The notes under the pieces: model-generated
The model's database searches: none
The model's input: only the letters and a program-made list of their open reading frames with translations
What the model was told of the DNA's origin: nothing
Source: DAIDKA01 sp035485475
GTDB taxonomy: Bacteria > Pseudomonadota > Gammaproteobacteria > Steroidobacterales > Steroidobacteraceae
Length of the DNA: 16,288 bases
Reading direction: 5' to 3'
NCBI GenBank assembly: GCA_035485475.1
Contig: DATHOA010000174.1
Location: forward strand, 1-16,288
Part shown: one piece after another, positions 1 to 5,930 of the stretch
Layout: every line of letters starts with the position of its first letter
Numbering within the stretch: the stretch's first letter is position 1
Translations under genes and position numbers: made by a program

Positions 1-944
1 CGCCAGAAGGTGCGCAGGTTTCCGGCGTTGGTCGTGTAATCCCACCTGCCCCCCGTGATGCCCTGGTCCGTATGGCGGTGCCATTCATCCTGAGCACGGG
101 TCATCGGCTCCTGGTGCGAGGTACCCATGACAATTCCCATCGCATCGGCAAGCACCATGTTCTGCGGATCGTCGTCGTTGAATGCCTTGGGAGCCCACAT
201 CGCCGGCCAGAGATAGTTGCCCTTGAGACGCAGCTCGAGCTCGAAAACGTGCTCGTACATGCGCGCGTTGATGCCGCCGAAATGCTGCTTCGCCCAGCTG
301 CTGAAATCCGGATCCTCATCATTGATGAAGAAGCCGCGGTATTTGACCTTAGGTTGATCGCGCCGCGATCCCGCCGTGATGAAGAGGTTGTCTTGCCGCC
401 GAACCGGGACATCGGCGAACCAGTACCAGGGCGAGACGCCGATCTTCTCGGAAAGATCATAGACGCCGTATACCGCACCGCGCCGGTCCGAACCGACAAT
501 CACCAAGGCGCGTGCCACACTCGCAAAGGGATGATCCACGACGATCTGGCGGTACGCTTCCCACTGCCCCGCAATGTCATGTGCATTGAGCTTTCCTTGG
601 GCCGCCAACCCATCGATAACCGGGCTTTGTCCAAGGACCCCGACAATGACGAGATCCCCGTGCGCCTGACCGGGCTCGGCGATGCGCTTTGGAGCCTGCC
701 CGCTCACACGCTGCAAATCGGCCGCGAAGCTGTCCGCAACATGGCGCACGGCGGGATCCGCAGTGGTATCGATCAAAATACCCACAGGCTGATGGTTCCG
801 AATCAGCGCCAGGCCTGCACTGACCCGGTGCGCACAAACCGCTACCGCCTGCGAGCATGAGTCCGGAGTGGAGCCCGCGGCGAGGCTGCAGAGCATCAGC
901 GTCAGACCCCAGGGCAGTGTGATTTTTCGAGCGAGCCCGGTCAT
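1..944 (-). CDS. GH115 family alpha-glucuronidase, N-terminal part (3' end outside window)
   Basis: The minus-strand frame opens with an ATG at 944 and stays open for 314 codons to the window edge. The N-terminus (MTGLARK followed by a hydrophobic stretch to about residue 24) looks like a Sec signal peptide, so the enzyme is probably periplasmic or secreted. Further in, the stretches SEKIGVSPWYWFADVPV, VKYRGFFINDEDP, LRLKGNYLWPAMW and GIVMGTSHQEPM match, from memory, the conserved core of glycoside hydrolase family 115. These enzymes remove (4-O-methyl)glucuronic acid side chains from xylan. Known members are about 800-1000 residues, so roughly a third is visible and the C-terminal domains cannot be judged. 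The start codon shares the ATGA overlap with the stop of the upstream FAH-family gene, and no strong Shine-Dalgarno is seen, so translation is probably coupled. The family assignment is confident; the exact substrate is inferred from the family. Confidence 0.9.
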   Translation of the reverse strand, partial: MTGLARKITLPWGLTLMLCSLAAGSTPDSCSQAVAVCAHRVSAGLALIRNHQPVGILIDTTADPAVRHVADSFAADLQRVSGQAPKRIAEPGQAHGDLVIVGVLGQSPVIDGLAAQGKLNAHDIAGQWEAYRQIVVDHPFASVARALVIVGSDRRGAVYGVYDLSEKIGVSPWYWFADVPVRRQDNLFITAGSRRDQPKVKYRGFFINDEDPDFSSWAKQHFGGINARMYEHVFELELRLKGNYLWPAMWAPKAFNDDDPQNMVLADAMGIVMGTSHQEPMTRAQDEWHRHTDQGITGGRWDYTTNAGNLRTFW

Positions 945-1792
945 GCAACCGCCACGGTCATCGTACCGAGCCCGTGAATGGTGCAAGTCATCACGTCGCC
1001 GGCCACGACCGGACCGACACCTTGCGGAGTGCCGGTATAGATCAAATCACCCGGATGCAGCTGATAGAAGGTCGAGGCGAACTCGATCAACCGCTGCACG
1101 TCAAAAATGAGATCACGGGTGGTGGCCTGCTGCCGCAGAACGCCATTGACGAGGAGACTCATGGGCAGATTGTTTGGATCGGGGATTTCGTCACGCGTTG
1201 TCAGCCACGGACCCAGCACCGAAAATGTATCAGGTGATTTGCGCAGGCTGCGGTCCTCCGGACCACGCACCGTCATGTCGAGTCCGATGGCATACCCGGC
1301 AATGTATTCAAGGGCGTAGGCCTTGGGAATGTGTCGTCCTTCGCGCCCGATGACCACGACCAGTTCGATTTCGTGGTCGTTGCGACGCTGCGGAAATCCG
1401 ATCGTCACGCCTTGCGATGGACCGATGAGCGAGGTTGAGGACTTCAGGAACAGCCCATAGTCCTTGATGGTCTTCACATCGGTGGCGAAATTGACGCCGC
1501 CATCGGCGTTCGCCTCGGCCTGATGCAGCAGGTAGTTAACGGGAGCCGCAATGATGCGCGGCGGATTGGCTACCGGGCTCAACAGTCGAACGGACCCCAA
1601 TGGCAGGCGCGGCGCCTTGGGCAGCAACTCCATGACCGCTGCCCGGACAGCATCCAGGTGAAGCACGAGCAGATCGGCGGACGGGAGCGGGTAGCGCACA
1701 CTCGGAATCACCTCGAGGGCCGCGCTCACATCGGCGAGCTGCGCGCCCTCAACGACACCGAGCTGGTCATGATCAAACCGACACAGCTTCAT
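941..1792 (-). CDS. Fumarylacetoacetate hydrolase (FAH) family protein, probable fumarylpyruvate/maleylpyruvate hydrolase
   Basis: This 283-residue protein starts with MKLCRFDH at 1792. The frame is open another 114 codons upstream, but that part is low-complexity Arg/Ala-rich and overlaps the dioxygenase gene, so I reject it. Family signatures are present. The metal-binding acids are in DHEIEL (E141, E143) and GLDMT (D172). They are followed by the KSPDTFSVLGPWLTT region (186-199), a VNG (215-217), and the C-terminal PGDLIYTGTPQGVGP (247-261). FAH-fold enzymes hydrolyse C-C bonds in acylpyruvates or isomerise/decarboxylate related dienoates in the cytoplasm. Next to a gentisate dioxygenase the natural role is hydrolysis of the ring-cleavage product to pyruvate plus fumarate or maleate. 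The start overlaps the dioxygenase stop (ATGA, 1789-1792) and the stop overlaps the GH115 start. A 2-hydroxyhepta-2,4-diene-1,7-dioate isomerase role is the alternative. Confidence 0.9.
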   Translation of the reverse strand: MKLCRFDHDQLGVVEGAQLADVSAALEVIPSVRYPLPSADLLVLHLDAVRAAVMELLPKAPRLPLGSVRLLSPVANPPRIIAAPVNYLLHQAEANADGGVNFATDVKTIKDYGLFLKSSTSLIGPSQGVTIGFPQRRNDHEIELVVVIGREGRHIPKAYALEYIAGYAIGLDMTVRGPEDRSLRKSPDTFSVLGPWLTTRDEIPDPNNLPMSLLVNGVLRQQATTRDLIFDVQRLIEFASTFYQLHPGDLIYTGTPQGVGPVVAGDVMTCTIHGLGTMTVAVA

Positions 1793-2901
1793 CGCTCGCT
1801 GCCGCCAGCTCCCCCGCGCTCTTCGCGCCACAGGCCGAGCTTGCTCTGGACAGGACGGTCCGAGGCACTGAACAGCACCGCCTCTTCGATGACGTGATGG
1901 GTGTGCAGCGCCCATCCCGGCACGATGAAGATATCTCTGGGCTTCCAGTGCAGCACGGCGCCTCCAACCCGGGTCTCGCCGTGCCCTTCGACCACCACGA
2001 AGATTGTCGCATCCGTGCAGCGATACGGCTGTGAGCACCAGCCGCGGGGCACCAGCTGCATGAACGCACCTATTGTCGGCAGCGCGAAATCCCCCGTGGC
2101 CGGGTTGACGTAGCGCAGCTTGTATCCATGACACGGATCCGGGGCGCTACCGCGCTGCAGCGTCGCGAGGGCCTCCCGTGACTTGGAATAGGGATAATTG
2201 AATATTGGCGAAAATCGTTCACGTGGCACCCAGTCGACGGGGAGCATGTTGTGGCCGAACTGCGCCATGCCGTCGCCGGCGGCGCGGGTAATGACCTGTC
2301 GATTTGACTCACCCACTTGCGCAAAGCTGCCATCGAGCATGGAAACGATGGGAACATCCAGCACATCCACCCACATCGCCGGCTCAGGGGTGTCGTTTTG
2401 GTGATCGTGCCAGGTCCAGGCTGGCGTCGTGACGAAGTCACCGGGCGCCATCGGAATGGACTCGCCATTCACGGTTGTACAGGCGCCTGCACTCTCGAGC
2501 ACAAAGCGCATGGCCGACTGCGAATGCCGGTGGGTCCGGGCGACTTCCCCCGGAAGCACCAGTTGTACCCCGGCGTAGAGAGAGTGAGTAGCGGAGCTGG
2601 TGCCCCGCAATCCGGGATTCTCAAGCACGAGGACGCGACGCTCGGCTCGCTCTGCGGAGATGAGCTTCCCGGCTTGCAGCAGGTGCGAGCGTAGACACCC
2701 GTCGAAGTCCCACAGCACCGGTACGACCGGAGTCACCGGCTCCGGCGTCACCAGATCGTGAAGCGACTCCCACAGCGGGGCCAGATTCAGCGCGTCAATG
2801 TCCCGATAGAACCTTTGCAGCTCATCGGCAGGAGTCGCCGTCACACTGGGTGCAGAGTGAACCAAGGTATCTCCTGGTGGGTGAAGCGGGTCCAGGGTCA
2901 T
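1789..2901 (-). CDS. Gentisate 1,2-dioxygenase-type bicupin ring-cleavage dioxygenase
   Basis: This protein of up to 370 residues is the usual size for gentisate 1,2-dioxygenase, a cytoplasmic Fe(II) bicupin that opens the ring of 2,5-dihydroxybenzoate between the carboxylate and the adjacent hydroxyl. The first cupin carries LVLPGEVARTHRHSQSAMRF (114-133). H124 and H126 are the likely iron ligands, with H165 in WTWHDHQN as the third. The second cupin (about 275-345) contains VVVEGHGETRVGG and DIFIVPGWALHTHH. Salicylate or 1-hydroxy-2-naphthoate 1,2-dioxygenases share this fold and cannot be excluded. The ATG at 2901 has no clear Shine-Dalgarno. A TTG at 2865-2863 (codon 13) sits 5 nt after AGGAG and may be the true start, giving 358 residues. 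It is the first gene of a three-gene operon and is transcribed away from the phosphoribosyltransferase gene. Confidence 0.88.
   Translation of the reverse strand: MTLDPLHPPGDTLVHSAPSVTATPADELQRFYRDIDALNLAPLWESLHDLVTPEPVTPVVPVLWDFDGCLRSHLLQAGKLISAERAERRVLVLENPGLRGTSSATHSLYAGVQLVLPGEVARTHRHSQSAMRFVLESAGACTTVNGESIPMAPGDFVTTPAWTWHDHQNDTPEPAMWVDVLDVPIVSMLDGSFAQVGESNRQVITRAAGDGMAQFGHNMLPVDWVPRERFSPIFNYPYSKSREALATLQRGSAPDPCHGYKLRYVNPATGDFALPTIGAFMQLVPRGWCSQPYRCTDATIFVVVEGHGETRVGGAVLHWKPRDIFIVPGWALHTHHVIEEAVLFSASDRPVQSKLGLWREERGGAGGSER
2863..2875 (-). promoter_or_regulatory. Candidate ribosome binding site with alternative TTG start for the dioxygenase
   Basis: Read on the minus strand, AGGAG (2875-2871) is followed after five bases (ATACC) by TTG at 2865-2863, in frame with the dioxygenase. 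The upstream ATG at 2901 lacks any comparable purine-rich sequence. The first 12 residues of the longer form (MTLDPLHPPGDT) are not needed for the cupin fold. This makes TTG a serious start candidate, though homologue alignment would decide. Confidence 0.4.
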
Positions 2902-2930
2902 TGATGGGGTAGCGAGGTGTCCTTATCCCC

Positions 2931-2956
2931 AGGATACTCCATACACTATGTATCCT
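2931..2956. promoter_or_regulatory. Nested inverted repeats, candidate operator in divergent spacer
   Basis: Two nested dyads sit in the 86-bp spacer between the divergent dioxygenase and phosphoribosyltransferase genes. The outer one is AGGATAC (2931-2937) with GTATCCT (2950-2956), a perfect 7-bp pair separated by 12 bp. The inner one is ATACA (2941-2945) with TGTAT (2949-2953), separated by CTA. The spacing is typical of sites bound by dimeric repressors of the GntR, MarR or TetR kind. No such regulator gene is in the window, so the binding protein is unknown. Confidence 0.4.
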
Positions 2957-2959
2957 TAA
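2931..2959 (-). promoter_or_regulatory. Possible sigma-70-like promoter for the dioxygenase operon
   Basis: On the minus strand, TTAAGG (2959-2954) and TATCCT (2936-2931) are separated by 17 bp and could act as weak -35 and -10 boxes. A transcript would then begin near 2924, about 23 nt before the ATG at 2901 and about 59 nt before the alternative TTG. The inverted repeats listed separately lie across this promoter, as expected for an operator that blocks RNA polymerase. Match quality is modest, so this is a suggestion. Confidence 0.25.
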
Positions 2960-2987
2960 GAGGTCCGCGCCGCGGTAGTCTATCGCC

Positions 2988-3710
2988 GTGACCACACCCA
3001 CTCCGATATACAACGCAGTCCTCGGCGCGTACGAAGACCGCATCATACCGGCCGCGACTATGCCCTCGCCGCCGCCCTACCGCGACCACTACGCCTTGGA
3101 ACTGCCCGATGGCGATCGCGTGGAGCTGCCGCTGCTGGCACTACCCGATGGCCAACACGCCATCGTCAGTCTATGCATCACCGCGAATTCCTTCGAACTG
3201 GAGGAGCGGTTGAGTACCGCCATGACGGAACTGGCCCGGCCATTGGGGCCCGACGTCATTGTCGGCATGCCGACCCTGGGCCTGGTGTTCGCAGCCTCGG
3301 TCGCCAAGAAGCTTGGCCACCGTCACTACGTACCCCTGAGTTATTCACGCAAGTTCTGGTTCGACGACGCCCTTTCGGTTGCGGTGCACTCCATTACTTC
3401 ACCTTCGCAGGTCAAGCAGGTCTATATCGATCCGCGCATCGTCAACCGTCTACGGGGCCGACGCGTGGTGCTGGTCGAGGATGTGATCTCCACCGGTACC
3501 ACCATCGCCGCACAAATTAAGCTCATGTCAATGCTCCAGGCCGAAGTGGTCGGAATTGTTACGGCAATGCAGGAGACGCGGGTGTGGATCGAGCGGCTTG
3601 CCCGCATTGACCCGCGTTATCCGAAGCTGGTGCGCTCCTGCATCCGCTGCCCGCTGTTCCAGCGAACACCGGACGGTTGGGTGCCTGACTGGTCGACCCT
3701 GCCGGACTGA
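2988..3710 (+). CDS. Type I phosphoribosyltransferase domain protein
   Basis: This 240-residue cytoplasmic protein has the PRPP-binding signature VLVEDVISTGTT at 161-172: hydrophobic strand, two acidic residues, then the phosphate-binding STGTT loop. Earlier, the strand DVIVGMPTLGLVFAASVAKKLG (89-110) fits the first half of the PRT fold. Type I phosphoribosyltransferases join a base to PRPP, and adenine- or orotate-type enzymes are the nearest well-known relatives. The C-terminal tail has a Cys pair (C218, C221) in SCIRCPLFQRTPDGW that I do not recognise as catalytic. The GTG start at 2988 has no obvious Shine-Dalgarno at normal distance; an ATG at codon 25 (3060) is the alternative. It is divergent from the ring-cleavage operon and may share its operator. 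The substrate cannot be told from sequence. Confidence 0.82.
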   Translation: MTTPTPIYNAVLGAYEDRIIPAATMPSPPPYRDHYALELPDGDRVELPLLALPDGQHAIVSLCITANSFELEERLSTAMTELARPLGPDVIVGMPTLGLVFAASVAKKLGHRHYVPLSYSRKFWFDDALSVAVHSITSPSQVKQVYIDPRIVNRLRGRRVVLVEDVISTGTTIAAQIKLMSMLQAEVVGIVTAMQETRVWIERLARIDPRYPKLVRSCIRCPLFQRTPDGWVPDWSTLPD

Positions 3711-3730
3711 CCAATACTGCAATGCGTATC

Positions 3731-3745
3731 CAGGCGGCCCGCCTG
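3731..3745 (+). other. Short GC-rich stem-loop between the phosphoribosyltransferase and receiver genes
   Basis: CAGGCG (3731-3736) pairs perfectly with CGCCTG (3740-3745) across a GCC loop, 20 bp after the phosphoribosyltransferase stop. It lies in the 93-bp gap before the receiver-domain gene. No run of T follows, so it is not a classical intrinsic terminator. It could be a weak attenuator or a 3'-end-stabilising hairpin, or it may be chance in GC-rich DNA. Confidence 0.25.
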
Positions 3746-3803
3746 CCCTCGCATTTCCTAGCACCGTCCTCACGCCCGAGTCATTAGGCTCCCATCCACA
3801 GCC

Positions 3804-4184
3804 ATGACTCACCCACCCCTCAGTGTCTGGATCGTCGATGACGATGCCGCCTTCAGCTGGATTCTTGAACTGGCCGTGCGCCGGCAGGGAGCCACCGCCG
3901 GGAGTTTCAAGTCAGCCGAACTCGCGCTGGAGGCATTTCGCACCGGCAAACCCGATGTTCTGATGACCGATATCCGCATGCCGGGGCAGTCCGGGCTCGG
4001 GCTCCTCAAGAGGCTGCGCGTCATCGCGCCCACGCTTCCGGTTCTCGTAATGACCGCGGGCCCAGATCTGGGCAGCGCCGTCGAGGCCTTCGAGTCAGGT
4101 GCCATCGAGTATCTATCGAAACCATTCGAAATAGACGAAACAATCCGCCTGGCTTTGCGCGCCGCTTCGCCATTGCTACCGTGA
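3804..4184 (+). CDS. Receiver-only response regulator, NtrC-like receiver domain
   Basis: This 126-residue protein consists only of a CheY-like receiver domain. The phosphorylation set is complete: acidic pocket D12-D14 (VDDD), phospho-acceptor D56 in TDIRMPG, switch T84 in VMTAG, and K106 in LSKPFE. The sequence tracks the NtrC receiver closely (VWIVDDD, DVLMTDIRMPG, the GAIEYLSKPFEIDET end). It stops where NtrC would continue into its AAA+ sigma-54 activator and DNA-binding domains. Only 13 bp separate its stop from the convergent hydroxylase gene, so no remnant of those domains follows. It may be a phosphate sink or single-domain signalling partner, or a truncated NtrC paralogue. The ATG at 3804 lacks a clear Shine-Dalgarno. 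No histidine kinase is in the window. Confidence 0.85.
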   Translation: MTHPPLSVWIVDDDAAFSWILELAVRRQGATAGSFKSAELALEAFRTGKPDVLMTDIRMPGQSGLGLLKRLRVIAPTLPVLVMTAGPDLGSAVEAFESGAIEYLSKPFEIDETIRLALRAASPLLP

Positions 4185-4201
4185 CGGGGTGAGGCCGTCA
4201 C
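4181..4201. terminator. Stem-loop at convergent gene ends, possible bidirectional terminator
   Basis: GTGACGG (4181-4187) pairs perfectly with CCGTCAC (4195-4201) over a 7-nt loop. The left arm holds the TGA stop of the receiver gene (4182-4184). The right arm holds the hydroxylase stop on the other strand (4200-4198). No T-tract follows on either strand, so intrinsic termination may be weak. The location between convergent genes supports a 3'-end role. Confidence 0.4.
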
Positions 4202-5847
4202 GACGCTACGCCGCGGATCAGATCGATTAAGGCCCTGGCATTCCCGGGCGGTTCGTTGCCACGCCAGGCGACGTGCCCGTCGGGCCGGCTCATGACCAGT
4301 CGATGGCGATAGGCGTCCGGCACGACGTCCGCGTCGATGTCCAGTAGCGCCAGCGGCATGCCGGCCTGAGCTGCCGCTGCGAGCAGCCCAGAAGCATCCA
4401 CCGCCGGGTCAAACCGCAACAGCGTGTGGTCCGGGGCCAGGGCATCATAGAGCGCCCGCCCATCACGCAGCCAAAAATGCGGTAGGCGGCATCCGGGCAC
4501 GCTGGAAGGCGTGTAGTCGTACATGGAGTACGCCGGCGCCTGCTCTGCGTCATAGGCGATGATCGGCGAACGATCGTAGAAGTAGCCATAATTCAGGCCC
4601 GCGCAAGCGAACTGCTGCACGTGCAGGTGGTAGGCGTCCTGGCCGACCCGCCGTCGCGCCGCCTCCCCTTCCGGCGTGTCGTCCTCCAGATCATGCGGCA
4701 CGTTGGTGCGCTCGCGAATGGCGCCCGCGGCATGTTTCATGGCGAAGCGCGAGACCTGTTCGGTGATCGGTTGGCGCTCCAACTCATGGGCAACAAGAAT
4801 CGCCTCCGGCGCCCAGCCCTTCAGGTGCGCCGCCAACATCCACGACAGATTCATCGCATCCGCGATACCCGCGTTCATGCCGTAGCCGGCGTAGGGCACC
4901 CAAATGTGTGCGGCGTCTCCACAGATGAAAGCGCGGCCGTCGCGGAAGCGATCGGCAACCAGCCGTCGCCCCACCCAGTCCTCCTTACCGAGCAGTTGGT
5001 ACTCGAACTCGGGTCCGACGCCGAGCAGCGTGCGGATGCAGGTGTCCCGGTCGACCGATTCGAAGTCGGCCTCGTGCGGCAGGAGATAGTTGTGAATGAG
5101 CCAGGTTTCCCGGCCGTCGATCGCGACCAGATTACCCGCTCGCTGCGGGTTGTAGAGGTAGCTCATCCACGCGTCAGGTTTTGTGACACGGTCGATGAGG
5201 TCCCGGGCGCGAATGTAGCTCGATTGCACGCGTTGGATGACTTCGTCCCCGAGCAGCTTGGCGCCGATCGCGCGGCGCACGAGTGATCGACCGCCCTCGC
5301 ACCCGATGAGGTAAGCGGCTCGGACGGTCAATTCCTCACCCGTGTCGAGGTCATGGGCGTGCGCCGTCACGCCCGCGCCATCCTGCTCGAATCCGCGGAA
5401 TTCAGTCCGGTTGACGATCTTGAGCCCACGCCTGGCCGCTGCGTTCGCGGCAAGGACGGGCTCCAGAAAGATCTGATTGATTCGGTGTGGGGGTTCGGGC
5501 GTCGGCCACCAGCCGTCCGGTCCGGAGGTATCCGCAAAGCGATCGCGCCGACAGGGAATATGGATGCGGGTCAGTTCGTAGCCGGTCGCGCGCGTCCTCA
5601 GCACCACATCGTTTGGATAATCATCCGGTAGCCCGGCAGCGCGCACCGCATTGGCAATGCCCAGCCGACGGAACGTCTCCATGGTTCGCGATGAGACATG
5701 ATTGCACTTGACGCTCGGCGGCTCGCCGGCGTGTCGCCGTTCAACAACGAGACATTCCACTCCGCGTTGTGCCAGGTCCATCGCCAGGCACAGGCCGACC
5801 GGGCCGCCACCGACGATCAGCACCTCGGCCTGATAGACTTTGCTCAC
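4198..5847 (-). CDS. FAD-dependent aromatic hydroxylase (class A flavoprotein monooxygenase, MhpA/TfdB/PheA-like)
   Basis: This 549-residue cytoplasmic enzyme has the layout of class A phenolic hydroxylases, which use NAD(P)H and O2 to add a hydroxyl to a phenol ring. The N-terminal dinucleotide fold shows VLIVGGGPVGL (9-19). The FAD/NAD(P)H motif region is IGCEGGRSLVRRAIG (181-195), with Glu where Asp is usual. The ribityl-binding motif is RAFICGDAAHIWVPYAGYG (305-323), followed by MNAGIADAMNLSWML. The C-terminal hundred residues, ending LVMSRPDGHVAWRG and a short helix, fit the thioredoxin-like domain of the phenol hydroxylase/MhpA group and explain the length. The GTG start at 5847 is supported by GAGGA 8 nt upstream. 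It is divergent from the O-methyltransferase gene (83-bp spacer) and converges on the receiver gene. The true substrate is unknown; one making a dihydroxy ring for the nearby dioxygenase is inference. Confidence 0.88.
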   Translation of the reverse strand: MSKVYQAEVLIVGGGPVGLCLAMDLAQRGVECLVVERRHAGEPPSVKCNHVSSRTMETFRRLGIANAVRAAGLPDDYPNDVVLRTRATGYELTRIHIPCRRDRFADTSGPDGWWPTPEPPHRINQIFLEPVLAANAAARRGLKIVNRTEFRGFEQDGAGVTAHAHDLDTGEELTVRAAYLIGCEGGRSLVRRAIGAKLLGDEVIQRVQSSYIRARDLIDRVTKPDAWMSYLYNPQRAGNLVAIDGRETWLIHNYLLPHEADFESVDRDTCIRTLLGVGPEFEYQLLGKEDWVGRRLVADRFRDGRAFICGDAAHIWVPYAGYGMNAGIADAMNLSWMLAAHLKGWAPEAILVAHELERQPITEQVSRFAMKHAAGAIRERTNVPHDLEDDTPEGEAARRRVGQDAYHLHVQQFACAGLNYGYFYDRSPIIAYDAEQAPAYSMYDYTPSSVPGCRLPHFWLRDGRALYDALAPDHTLLRFDPAVDASGLLAAAAQAGMPLALLDIDADVVPDAYRHRLVMSRPDGHVAWRGNEPPGNARALIDLIRGVAS

Positions 5848-5930
5848 GCCCGCTGTCCTCGGAATCGCAGCTTTAAAGGCCTAGTGTGGCGCAGAGTTTC
5901 GTCCGTCGCGCATAAATCGGAGTTACCAAG

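Noticed and set aside
72..860. Long plus-strand open frame of 262 codons near the left edge
   Set aside because: It is antisense to the GH115 gene, whose minus-strand translation matches family motifs throughout; the plus-strand peptide has no recognisable domain.
1793..2134. Possible 114-residue N-terminal extension of the FAH protein
   Set aside because: The peptide is Arg/Ala/Gly-rich, lies wholly inside the dioxygenase gene, and the family start fits MKLCRFDH at 1792.
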